Notes under the pieces: model-generated | Database searches by the model: none | What the model was told of the DNA's origin: nothing | Seen by the model: the letters and a program-made list of their open reading frames with translations, nothing else | Assembly (NCBI RefSeq): GCF_019703515.2 | Contig: NC_059358.1 | Coordinates: 48,316,594 to 48,380,593 of the forward strand | Direction: 5' to 3' | Length of the DNA: 64,000 nt | DNA from: Myxocyprinus asiaticus | Taxonomy: Eukaryota > Chordata > Actinopteri > Cypriniformes > Catostomidae | Program-made: the position numbers and the translations under genes | Shown here: positions 1-12,629 of the stretch, piece after piece | Position numbering within the stretch: the first letter of the stretch is position 1 | Layout: every line of letters begins with the position of its first letter

Positions 1-656
1 GTTCTTTTTTTGAGGCTCTTTTTGTTAGTAATAAAGAATGGAATACATTTTTTACATACTTTTATGTTAAAATCATTATCCTACTCATACGCATGTGACA
101 TAAAATAAAATAGAGTAAGGTTGAACGTAATCCAAAATTAATTGGATTAGATTACCCCAAAAAATGTAATCTACGAGATGTCTTAAAGTCTTCACTGTGC
201 GGTTTGATAAAAAAACGTGATTGAAGATTAGGCCTTTAAAAAAATCGATTTAACGCATTAATTCAGTGTTATTAATTATAAATAACATTTTTTTTTTAAA
301 ATGAATGCAATTAATCATGTCCCCGGAAAGTAATAAGGAATATTCCTACCACCGGGCAACTCAAGCTTGAAGTACCACCTGTTTTCACCAGGTGGCAGTA
401 AGCAAAACTCCAGCTGTGTAGGCAACACACATCTAATACACAGAACAAACCACACTTACCCACAGCAGACAGCACAACATGAGTCTCACTCTTAAGTTCA
501 AACACAGCTTTATTGAGCGCAAGTCTGAACACAGGGATCTCAAGACGTGTTTTTCTAAGTTTCAAACTACGTTTTAACTTGACCCAGCAACCTAAAAACT
601 GAATGTTTATTATGCGAGGCAACCAAAGTGACATGCTCCAAAAGCATCTGTCTGAC
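1..656. other. Unassigned AT-rich flank
   Basis: AT-rich sequence with no reading frame, RNA gene or repeat that I can identify. The longest frame, about 107 codons on the minus strand, has no recognisable motif. The stretch ends at the target-site duplication of the hAT-like element that starts at 657. Confidence 0.5.
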
Positions 657-1097
657 CAGGGTCCGAAATTAACTTTTTAGCCCACCAGCCAAGTTGGCTG
701 GTAAATGAAAACAATTTGCCAGCCAGTCAGATTTCTTACCGGCCTTTTTTCATTTTATTTTATTTTTTTGCATTTTACATGTGGATTTTACAGACATATG
801 AGACAAATAAACAATACTGAATGCATGCTTAAAAGTGAACAGATTTTTAAAGAATTGGATTGTTTTATTATTTATGAAATATTTAATTGCCAGATACTCC
901 ATTTAGAATACTTTTTCAGATTATTCACTTATTACAAAAAAACTAAATTTGTATTTTAATGTAGGTCTACATGTTGTCATATGAAGGACCAGTAAGTAAC
1001 TCTCATGAGCCTAAAGTACACACAACACATTAGCAATTCTTGGTTTACTTGGAGTTAATCAATTAATTCAATCAGCTCCAATGAATTCATGAATCTT

Positions 1098-1285
1098 TTT
1101 GATTCACTAAAAAGAGCCAGCTTTAAGAGTCGTGTGTTTGGGAATCGGATAACAGTTGTTGATTCACTAAAAAGAACCGGCTCAAGAGTCATTTGCTTCT
1201 GAATCAGATTACACTGTCACTTGTTACCTCTCGTGCTGTAGATTCAAAAGAACCGGCTCAAAAGAGTCAAGTCTTTGGGAATCGG
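1098..1285. repeat. Three imperfect direct repeats inside the hAT element
   Basis: Three units share a core close to AAAGAACCGGCTCAAGAGTC, each followed 8-20 bases later by a GGAATCGG- or GAATCAGA-like string. They lie in the left half of the 657-2354 element. Repeated short motifs inside hAT elements can be transposase binding sites, but these are far from the terminus, so that role is only a guess. Confidence 0.55.
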
Positions 1286-1433
1286 TCTGCTGCTAGTGCA
1301 CTGTAGATTCAGTAGTGTAGCTGTGGCATTTAACAGTAATACAGGAAACACTGTCTGGGTATTTTAGTCTGGTTTTCTGTCCACATCACCAGAATGATGC
1401 ACATTCAAGAACCGTTAACAAAACCAAACGTCA

Positions 1434-1872
1434 GGGCCTGGGTAGCTCAGCGAGCATTGACGCTGACTACCACCCCTGGAATCACGAGTTCGAATCCAGG
1501 GTGTGCTGAGTGACTTCAGCCAGGTCTCCTAAGCAACCAAATTGGCCCGGTTGCTAGGGAGGGTAGAGTCACATGGGGTAACCTCCTTGTGGTCGTGATT
1601 ATTGGTTCTCGCTCTCAATGGGGTGTGTGGTAAGTTGTGCATGGATCGTGGAGAGTAGCATGAGCCTCCACATGCTGTGAGTCTCCACAGTGTCATGCAC
1701 AACAAGTCACGTGATAAGATGCGCAGATTGACTGTCTCAGAAGCGGAGGCAATTGAGACTTGTCCTCCGCCACCCGGATTGAAGCGAGTAACCGTGCCAC
1801 CACGAGGACCTACTAAGTAGTGGGAATTGGGCATTCCAAATTGGGGAGAAAAGGAGATTAAAAAAAAAAAAA
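1434..1872 (+). mobile_element. tRNA-derived SINE
   Basis: A Pol III SINE. The head has an A-box-like TAGCTCAGCGAG (1443-1454) and a B-box-like GTTCGAATCC about 50 bases later, the spacing of a tRNA promoter. A body of roughly 360 bases follows, ending in a 13-base A run. The head is not a functional tRNA because acceptor and anticodon stems do not pair. The body, with its GGTTGCTAGGGAGGGTAGAG string, resembles a repeat I recall as common in cyprinid genomes. It sits inside the hAT-like element and shows only a weak target duplication. Confidence 0.75.
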
Positions 1873-2362
1873 CGAATGTCATGAAAATCATACGGTTTTT
1901 ATTATAATGCAATCATTACCAAAGAAAATGTATGTTTGGTTTTGGTTAATTAAAACTTACCCACACATCCACTGTAAATCCAAGAGTGGTCTTCCCTTCA
2001 TCCCGATGGCATGAACGCTCCTGTACATTACTTTCATCTTGCATCGAGATGTACTGCTTATGGTACGTGCCCGTTGGCACGCAAGAAATACCCTCAACGC
2101 GCCAAAGAACTGCCGCTTCAGGGTGAGTTTGTAATATACAAAGCCAGTATGTATTTTCTACTATTAGCTTTCAGCACACGAGCAACGATGTCTTCTTAAA
2201 TACTGTATGCGCGATTACAGTTGGAAAAATGCCAACTTCATTTTCAAATGCCCAAAGTACAATATACAAACAGTGTTGATTCATGGTAAATTCACCGGCC
2301 AAACAGAAAATTTACCCACATTTGGCACTTGGCGGGTGTTAATTTCAGACCCTGCGTCTGAC

Positions 2363-2677
2363 ACGTGTACACTGACGCGTTCTTAGACAAGCCTTTATTA
2401 TAAAATCTATCTCAGACAGATTGATGAATTACAAAACGTAGATTAAACAATATATTGAATTCTAAAACCAATCTTTGTATTGTTTCATCAATGAATATAT
2501 TATTCAATATTTAAATATAACTATTTATAATTATTGAATCATTATAGATTTAACTGTTGTTATTTAAGGGGCTTCCTCACCAAATATTTATATATGCAAT
2601 TAATTGAACAGCATACCATGTAATACATTTGGTTAAAATTTTAATCAATTGACAGCCCTAATATATACAGTATATAT
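2363..2677. other. AT-rich spacer ending in a hAT-type terminus
   Basis: AT-rich DNA with no gene. Near its end, CAATTGACAGCCCTAATA looks like the right end of another hAT-type element (inverted TAGGGCTGTCAATTG), whose left end I cannot locate. Positions 2654-2684 form a near-perfect palindrome where this end meets the next element. Confidence 0.4.
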
Positions 2678-4330
2678 TAGGGCTGCAATGGTACACAAAA
2701 TTCAAGGATAGGTATATACCTCGGTTTTGGGGTCACGGTTTGGTACGTTTCGGTACAGCAGCGAAAACAAAGAATCTTTCTTCACATCATTTATTTTGAA
2801 AACACAGTGGCCGATGGGCAACAATTCATATTGTGAAGGCTCATTTATACATGACTGAACTATGAATATTTCTTCAACGAAATTAAAATAAAAAAATTAA
2901 GTGCCTCTTATATGCACATTGTATACAAACATAAATAATAATAAAAGTAAAAAAAAAGTGCAATTATAATAACTAACAAAATTAAGACATTAGCAGTGCA
3001 GATTTCTGCGTCTTTTGCCTTTCAGCTCACCACTAGTATTTATCACTCAGTTAGAAGTACTCTTATGGTGTTCGTTATCGCTTTAACCCTGTCTGACTTG
3101 CAGCGCGAGGCTGCTTGAATGCCGTGGCGAGACTAACTTGCACAGGCTGTTTATGATTTGCTCCCATAGGCTCAAGAGACACACGTGGACAGGGTTTGAA
3201 ATTAACTTTTGGCCACTGTGGCTAGTAGTTTTCCAAGGTCACTAGCCACTCAGCATTTTCACTAGCCCAAATCCCCCACCTCGCAAAAAGTAATAGGAGG
3301 CTGTAACTGCATACATTTGTTTGGACATTTAAACAAGAATGATATGAGTTCAGCAGGACACAGGCCTAATGGTTTAAGTAACCTATAAAATATCCAAAGG
3401 CAAACGCAGTTAGAACAGGAGGAAAATTTGTCAATAAATTTTCCATAGTTCTTGGAAGTTTCAACCCCTTTAAACTGTAAATGCCTGAGTCATTTATAAT
3501 GGCAAGGCCATTAGGTAAGACCATGGGTGGCTTCACATTACTGTGGTTATGTTCATGTTGATAGTCTTTTCTATAATATAAACTGTAGTGTTTGATATGC
3601 AAAAGCTAATAATCTAAACACATTTAGAAACCTTTAACTACAACTTTCACAGTTGAAGTCTAATAAAAATAAAGTCTGATAGATTCACCCTAAATAGATT
3701 TAATATGAATCTATGCAAGTTACCAGTTAGCGTTACTGCATTAACTATATATATATTTAAGTAAGGATGATGTGTATTTTAAAAACTGATGATGTATTTG
3801 TCTCCTCTTTAGCTCGACAGTGCTGTTTATAATGGATGTCTAGCAGTTTGAGAGGTCTGACATCCTCCATACAATGCTTTATGCTAGAATGTTCTCTGAA
3901 GAATTCAAATGGGTCACACAGAAAGGCTTTTCCATATTGTATATCGCATCTAAGCGTGTTCAGTGGGAGACATGAATATAAACACAGAGACAGCGCACGA
4001 AAGCGAAAGTGAGAGCCACCGGGGCAGCACGCACGTTGATGAAAGAACTGTCTGCATAAACTTCACATGCATTTATCTGATCCTCAGTTTCTAGTGTACC
4101 GTCTGCCACTTTGTTGTTAAGTTTTGGTTCCGTGCGTTCCTGCGTTGCTCCAAAAAAAAAAAAAAAAAAATCATTTTAGTTCCATGCGGTTTGTGTTGTT
4201 CTTTATGTGCTGTTTTAATATTGGTTTCACTCATGCTAAGATATGTAATAATTTGTGTGACTGCGTGTACCGTACCAAAGGCCCTGTATCCATTCGGTTT
4301 GGCATGGACACATGTACCGTTCCAGCACTA
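2678..4330. mobile_element. hAT-like element with GGTACG-rich ends
   Basis: The left end TAGGGCTGCAATGGTACAC is mirrored on the right by GTACCGTTCCAGCACTA, so the termini are imperfectly inverted. Subterminal GGTTTGGTACGTTTCGGTAC strings recall a widespread fish hAT family. The flanking 8 bases are both TA-rich, so the duplication cannot be proved. Around 3184 a second terminus-like string, CAGGGTTTGAAATTAAC, resembles the left end of the 657-2354 family and may mark a nested, truncated relative. No intact transposase frame is present. Confidence 0.5.
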
Positions 4331-4423
4331 ATATATACTGTATATACAATAAATATACAGTATATATATTAGGGCTGTCAATTTACAGTATATATATTTA
4401 TACACTGTATTTTATTTGTCTTT

Positions 4424-4770
4424 AGGCACCCAGTGAGCAAGCCAAAGGTGACTGTGTCAAGGAACACAAAACTCCATAAGATATAGATAATGCAGGGGGA
4501 AAAAAACCTTGGGGGAAACCAGACTCACAAATTTAAATAAAATGAATTTGTATGAACTGTAAGATTAATGACTAATGTCTTTGAAGTCCATCCTGAAAGA
4601 ACTGCAGAAGTTCACATAGATGCATTGTCCTTTATTATTTGGCTGATGAAGGCTTTAGTTGGCACTTGTGGCAATTGATTCCCAGTGAAGTCCATCATAA
4701 GTCCAAGATTCAGGCAGTGGCCAGTGAAGTATCCCATGTTTTATGGTTGGAGTTGGCAGCAGTTTACGAG
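4424..4770 (-). mobile_element. L2-type LINE 3' UTR fragment, antisense
   Basis: Read on the minus strand, this stretch follows the L2 3' UTR seen on the plus strand around 46770-47400. Shared strings include CATGGGATACTTCA, GCCACTGCCTGAA, TTGCAGAAGTTCAC-like text and the CTTGCTCACTGGG tail block. It is a 5'-truncated L2 insertion with no coding sequence. The match was made by eye, and the boundary beyond 4770 is uncertain. Confidence 0.65.
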
Positions 4771-5310
4771 AGTGTGTTCAGCTGTCTATTAACACTGAAA
4801 AAGCCTCTAACTGCATGTGTGTTTACACAGCTGCACTACACCATCAAACAGGTAACAGCACACACTGCAGCACTGGCAAAGTCAGTTTCTATCACTCACA
4901 CAGCATCTTTATCTGGCTGTTTTTCATAGTCTTCACCTGAACGAGTTCTAGTTAGTGTTTAGCCGTGATTCAGAGTTCTGCTCCTCTCTGAGGCCTCACA
5001 ACAGTCACACCAGTCTCCAGTTACACAGTGATTTTAAGAGATCTTTGAGTGCTTGAATGATGCACACTGCCAGAGTGAAACACACTCACTCATATATTGC
5101 CATTTCTGCATCACCTCTGGTCATTCACTGAGAGTTACTGGAGAAATGAAAGCATTGAATGTGTAAAGAAGTTCACGAGCCACAAAGGACTCATATAAAC
5201 ACATTTTATGTCAAGCACACATTACATAACTCATAGTCTTTTGTTTTCAGTCGTGTTGGTGCACACACTTTACTGTATCAACTACTAGACCATTCATCAG
5301 GACACTTATC
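4771..5310. other. Unassigned
   Basis: No gene or repeat recognised. Frames of 65-96 codons overlap here but have no motif, and part of them translate the antisense L2 tail. Confidence 0.4.
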
Positions 5311-5595
5311 GAAAAGGAGTAGGGGTCCCCGGTGTCCTGCCCAAATTCCCCACACTGGCCCTACTCACTCATGGCCTCCTAATAATCACCATCCATTAAT
5401 TGGCTCTATAACTCTACTCTCTCCTCTCCACCAATAGCTGGTGTGTGGTGAGTGTACTGGTGCACTATGGCTGCTGTTGCATCATCCAGTTGGATGCTGC
5501 ACACTGGTGGTGGATGAGGAGAGTCCCCTGTTCACTATGTAAAGCACTTTGAGTGTAGTGTCAGAAAAGCGCTATATAAATGACATATTCATACG
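5311..5595 (+). repeat. Dispersed SINE or LINE-3'-end-like repeat
   Basis: Ends in AAAGCGCTATATAAATG after GTAAAGCACTTTGAGTG, the style of tail shared by fish L2-type LINEs and the SINEs that use their machinery. The body strings GGTGCACTATGGCTGC and GATGCTGCACACTGGTGG are ones I recall from high-copy fish repeats. I cannot name the family and see no clear Pol III head. Confidence 0.5.
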
Positions 5596-6169
5596 TTTCT
5601 TATCCAGATAGTATCATTTACAACTTGCAGTCAAAGCATCTCCAGTGTGATCAGACAGAAATGCATGACCCACATAAAATGGAAAATAAAACGGTTCCTT
5701 ACATATTACATCAGAGGCTGCACTAACTGAAAATTCTCAGTGGTTCAACAAATTCAAAAAAATTATTGATGAATAATTAAATTGCTTACCATCATTTTAA
5801 TAATAAGGTATCTCTCTCTACTTTAGAAACATTTCCACAGTAAATGATGATAGTAGTTATTAGAAAACAGACTAGAAAAAAAAAAAATCTAATCCGTCAC
5901 GAAATCTAATCCGTTTTATCATTTCTGTCACAATCTTTTTTTTACCCTGCACATTTGTTTTTATGTCCCCGATAAGTTATAGGCTTGCATTCAGGGCTGT
6001 AGCCTCCATTATAACTGGGGGATTCTTATACATTATAAAAAATTGTAGCCAGCCACAAAAAAAATAAATAAAAAATAGAATCCTCTGCTAACCAGTTGCT
6101 TCAGCAGTGAACTTGGACAGCGGCAAATGCCTTTCATCAGACTACTGTAACAGTCACATGCCTGTCACA
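5596..6169. other. Unassigned AT-rich stretch
   Basis: A-rich runs and short frames only; no supported gene or repeat. Confidence 0.4.
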
Positions 6170-6790
6170 TGGCATATTGTATTGTTGTTGGGGGTTATGC
6201 TCATCCTAGCCACTAGGGGTCTCAGTTAGCACTCCAGATTTGTATAAATACAGGAAGTAGTAGTAGAAGAAGTCAGTTGGTGGTGTAAATGCACCATTAG
6301 CTGGTTTGCTAACCGCCATAAAACGGAAAAGTAGTAGTCAGATTCAGTTTGATTGCCTCATGCTGTCTGCAGCTTTCTAAACTAAATCTTTGTTTGAGAA
6401 ACTTTTGTTTGCTACTCAAATTAAGGTTTTTATTTGTTCTTGGACTATATTCTGAGAACGCTAATACCTTTCACTACACTTGGGTGCAGTATAGCAACTG
6501 CCCGACAAAGAGGACATCTAACCATCATTACTCATCATACCCACAGATAAGACTGTTCTCGTTCTCATGAATTGGCTCATTCATCAACTACATTTACTTG
6601 ACATTCCTCATTCCCAAGCACACTCTCACAGCACACTTGGTTCATCATTTTTGGATTGTTTGTTTTGTTTATTTTGTTATTGTTTGCTTCCTGGACCATT
6701 TGAGTTTTGTAAATATGTTTGTATATAGTTGAATATACTTATGAAAATAATTTCTGTTGTCACTTGGTCATTCATATGCTTTTTCAGTTT
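6170..6790 (+). promoter_or_regulatory. Possible LTR or promoter-bearing repeat
   Basis: Contains TGTATAAATACAGGAAG near 6241, a good TATA-box context, about 70 bases downstream of TGTTGTTGGGGGTTATGC. The layout would suit a solo LTR, but I find no confirmed TG...CA pair with a matching target duplication. A host promoter is an alternative. Kept at low confidence. Confidence 0.25.
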
Positions 6791-8703
6791 TGATATACAC
6801 TGTATCCATTTGGATAATTTGCAGAAGTGATCCCCCCTTTAATTTCTTATAGCAGGCCCAGTTCAAAACAGCCGGGACAGTTATACTACTGAGCCTACAA
6901 AGTCAAAGTTGTTTACCTGTTGTTGTGGATGGATACTTAATTGTGTATAGCAAATGAGAGGTGGTTAAATATACGAATGTTATGACCTCTTCGTTATTTT
7001 AATAGCTTTTTTTTTTTTTGAGAGCAAAATCAATAAAAGCAAAAATATTACCCTCAGCAGTGGGGGCAGGGGCCTTGACGATGTAATCGGATATCGCAAT
7101 ATTTTTTTTATACAAATATTGTTAAAATATTTCTTGCATATCGCCCAGCAGTTTTATACAAAAATCAATACATTTTACACTTTCAGTAAAAGGGGGGGGG
7201 GGATAACTGCACAACTCAAAATAAAAGCGTATTTATTGGCCAACGTATCAATTAATAAGCTTGCATTTTGAGTTGTGTTTTATATATTATGACATATATG
7301 ATACATTTATGCAATAACTTCATTTAGTAGGTGTGTATTTACTCAATTGTCTTTTCAAAGGTTCAGTAAGGCATTTAAATATAACTTAAGCAGGCTATAA
7401 ACCTATGATTTTATTAAATAGCTTTCATTTACATTTTATGATTTCTTTCTTAGAAACAGGATTAGTGCATCATATCTTTCCTCTTGATTGCACGTGTCGC
7501 CCTGGCGCAGGAGATGAACTGTAGCTAGATGTTTGATGGCGCAAAACCGAATTTCAGATTTTTTTTAGTGTTCATGATAATCAAAATCAAAATCTCCTAA
7601 ACAGAATAGACATTCAGACCCTAATGATTGAATTAATCTGCTCTATTCCAGAGTGCAAGTCCACCCATGGTGTAGCTACTGTATGGTGTGCACAAGTTGT
7701 TTTTTAATTTATTTATTTTTATTCTATTATGGTTTATTTTGTTTATTTCCTAAAACAGCCCACCAGTCGTTTTTAAACAACGTCCGATATGTTTGTTCTG
7801 CTTTGTGGAGTTTTGACATGTTTTATGTCTGTTGTTTTGTTTTTTTTAAACACTAGCCCTTAACACTTACTCAGTTTACTAATCTTAAACCAAAGTAGGA
7901 CCAGCCCTCTCATGCAGCGCATCCACTAGCTGCAGCACGAGAGCCGAACCGGACTGGCCCTCCCGTGCAAGGCAACCATTGGCAGCGCTGACGAAACTGC
8001 TCTGCGCTTGCACAGCGCAATCCCATAGTAAACAGCGCGAGATATGAAAACCTTAAAGGCTCCGTTCAAAGCTCTCTGAAACCAGATAAAACAACTCTGA
8101 CATTCTAAACAGCAGTGACGAGGTAAACAAGAAAACATTGTGTCATTCACAGTGGTAATTACATTCTTTTCAATCCGCACATCTCCATTCTTATTGCATT
8201 GCAGTTAGTAACACTAACTGAAGAAACTATGGTGTTTTGGCAGAAATATTTGAAATTAATGTCACTTTAATTACAATGATACTAAATATTTTATATTAGG
8301 GCAATAGGTAATTTAATGCCAGTTTTTCTTTTTTTTTTTTTTTTATTGTCTCTACATGGATATTGTTTTTCATAATTATAAATTCCATAGTTTGTTTTTT
8401 TTTAGAAACCATAATTACATCTGGTAAGGAGGAGCATGGTTTTACCTGTGATCACCATGCTCTTACTGATACCATGGATACTTTGCAAGAACTGTGGTAA
8501 ATTATCATAAGGGCAAGTACAAAGGAGAATTTAACAAGAGCTTTAAAGCCTGGACCCCCGTGAATTAAGGATGAAGCAATGAGTTTTTCCTCTGTAAATA
8601 TGTTCAGTTCAAATGAACTTTAATGGAAAAAAGTTAATTCAATAATTAAGATCCTGATGAAAGATAAATATTATTTAAGAAGTCCTAATGTCATAGCCTT
8701 ACA
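6791..8703. other. Unassigned, with fragments of hAT-type repeats
   Basis: Mostly AT-rich. The block around 7070-7170 (GGCCTTGACGATGTAATCGG, ATCGCAATATT) resembles the ends of fish hAT elements, but no paired terminus was found. A minus-strand frame of 84 codons at 7926-8180 has no recognisable domain. Confidence 0.35.
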
Positions 8704-8705
8704 TA

Positions 8706-10332
<1,627 letters not shown>

Positions 10333-10334
10333 TA

Positions 10335-11305
10335 CATTACTGTTTACAGATTTATTGTTTATTTCAGTAAATTCACATCTGTTTCCCAATCCAAGTATGC
10401 AGTATTAATATTGATAACTGCATTTGTAATTCAATAATAACATTACACAAAATTATCAACCTGAACCTCTCTCATATTGGCCATCAGGCAGTCCTTATTG
10501 TCGAGCCCTGAAAATAATGGAAAATTGTGCTCTAAACATCATGTCTGTGCTGATAATGAGGGAGACACAAACTTGTATTTGAGGAGAGAGATGAGAGATT
10601 ACAAGTGTATTTCAGTGGACCAAATCATGGGATATTGTTCATTTAATCTGCAGTGTCTGTTGTGTTCTTCACAAGGGAAAAAAACAGCGCTTTCACAATA
10701 GATGACTGTAGTGCTACCTCATTACACAATTACATATGTGGTTGTGTAATTGGAGACTGTGTTGGTCATGTGATTAATTCATGTTGAAGGAAGATTGATG
10801 AAGTGGTGTCTGTCAGTAACAGAGAAACCAGAACAGCCAACAGACGCTCAACACTTCAACCAATCACACGCATGAGTAGAACACAAAGAACTGATTAAAC
10901 ACACACCATGTGCTTCTGTCTCGCTCAACACATAAAACAGATCCAATCTACTCTGCATTAGTGTTGTTTGCAAAGTCAAGCATCACTATTACTATTGCTC
11001 ATCCCTAATGAATAAAACATTTAACCCCAATATTAAACTTAAGCACTCTTAAACTCATCCCGCACCATTTGTGCAAGACATGAATGATACCTCAAATCAT
11101 GCTGCTTTCAGAATAAACAAAGCAACATTTGAGATGTCATGTGATGATATTGGTGATACTCTCTGAGTGAATTATGTATTCATATGGTTTGCTGAGGCAA
11201 GGTCACATTACTTTTTTGATGCACATCAAGCCTATAATCCTTTATTCTATAGTAATGTATTCAGTAAATGTGTTTCCATCGTGCAGTCTATGCACATGTT
11301 CTTAC
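10335..11305. other. Unassigned
   Basis: No supported gene. Short frames only, with no conserved motif or repeat end that I recognise. Confidence 0.4.
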
Positions 11306-11308
11306 TAG

Positions 11309-11985
11309 TGCTGTCAGTCGATTAAAATATTTAATCGTGATTAATCACGAATTTTCATAGTTAATTGCGGAGTTCCTTCTTAGCAAAGAAAACAAAACAA
11401 TATGTAACAATAAATGCTTTATTAACATTTTCCAAATAAAGTCTTTCACAGAATAAAGATAGAAAAGCACTAAAATTGAATTAATTAATTAATAAAATTG
11501 TATCATCAATTCAAATGATATTAAATGTTTCCTAAAGTCTATGTGGGAGATTGCATATTCATTGCAATGCATAATTTTATGAAAAAGACGAACAACCTGT
11601 CAATAACTTCTCCATCCTGCCTGCACTCGACTCCAGTATCTCACATTCGCAGCAGACAGGTGACGTGAGCTCCACTGTCTTCACTCTCACTGGTAGTCGC
11701 TCACGAATGCCGCTCATCATTTGCATAAAGTTAACATTTTCTCAACTTTGTCTTGTTGCTCACCACGCCCACATCTTGTCACAAATGGCCACTGTTGCTC
11801 GTATTGAGGGAAGTCGATGTGCTCTCACTGAAAATGAATGGCATGCTGTTCCTTTGTCGGTCTGTGTCGCTTGCGGTGTGAACAGGTTTTAACTGCTTCT
11901 GGCATAATTATGTATGGCAGAAACAGTAAGAGTAGTATGGTAGTATGCCAGTCGATACACAGCCAACGTCTTGCTCTGCTTTAAG
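11309..11985 (+). mobile_element. hAT-type element, left end and internal segment
   Basis: Starts near 11309 with CTAGTGCTGTCAGTCGATTA, a terminus I recall from fish hAT repeats. The segment 11600-11890 matches the minus strand of 63700-64000 closely, for example CGAATGCCGCTCATCATTTG. In both copies the longest frame reads through the shared part (MPLIICIKL, CLVA, HAHIL). The shared text shows one family; whether it was ever coding is unclear. I did not find the right end. Confidence 0.5.
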
Positions 11986-12570
11986 TAGGGCTGGTGAAAA
12001 AAATTAATTCTGTTACAAACCGCAATTCTTGATCCAAACAATTTTAAAATTGTCTCCCTGATGAAAAATCTATTTTTTTAGTTAATAATAATAATAAAAA
12101 AAACATGTTTATCTTAATGCTACAGTGATTAATAGATGAATATAGGAAGCTATATTTGTTCAGAGTTCCACATAACAGGTTTTGTCACTGAGAATTCACA
12201 CATTTACCTGCCACTGTCAACAAGAAATGTCAGTAGACACAAAGACGCATGCTTGAGGAAACACACCTGATTAAATTTTGAAGAACAGACGAAAGACATG
12301 CTGGTGATGAGCATGTCTGATTTCCTTTTTTGTTCAGAAGTTTGTTTGCGCTTTGTTAGTTTTGCACATCCCTGCCTTTTACCTGCAAATTATATATTAC
12401 AGAGTGAAAATAATTGTCATTTCAGACACAACTGTTCTTCAATAGAAGTTTTTTTTTTATCTTTTTATGAAGTTTTCATATCAAAACACCAAATCGCAAT
12501 ACTTATCGAATCGGCTAGGAAATATCGTTGTAATATCGAATCGGGAAGTCTGTGGCAATTCCCAGCCCTA
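11986..12570. mobile_element. hAT-type MITE (585 bp)
   Basis: Left end TAGGGCTGG and right end CCAGCCCTA (12562-12570) are inverted copies. The flanks gctttaag (11978-11985) and gctttcag (12571-12578) match at 7 of 8 bases. The interior has no transposase frame. The AT-rich subterminal sequence resembles fish hAT repeats that end in CGATAT-like strings. Confidence 0.72.
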
Positions 12571-12629
12571 GCTTTCAGTGCTGACACTGCCCACATAATT
12601 AAACTTTATCTGAATCATCTGGTACTCAC

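Larger units (their letters stand above)
657..2354. mobile_element. hAT-like non-autonomous DNA transposon
   Basis: The left end reads CAGGGTCCGAAATTAAC and the right end is the inverted form (GTTAATTTCAGACCCTG), so the terminal repeats agree at about 16 of 17 positions. The flanks tgtctgac (649-656) and cgtctgac (2355-2362) match at 7 of 8 bases, the 8-bp duplication expected of hAT transposases. No transposase frame is visible inside. The interior holds three imperfect direct repeats (1098-1285) and a nested tRNA-derived SINE (1434-1872). That the SINE entered later follows from its interior position. Confidence 0.72.

Noticed and set aside
1434..1510. tRNA gene
   Set aside because: A and B boxes are present, but the cloverleaf stems do not pair and the sequence runs into a SINE body with an A tail.
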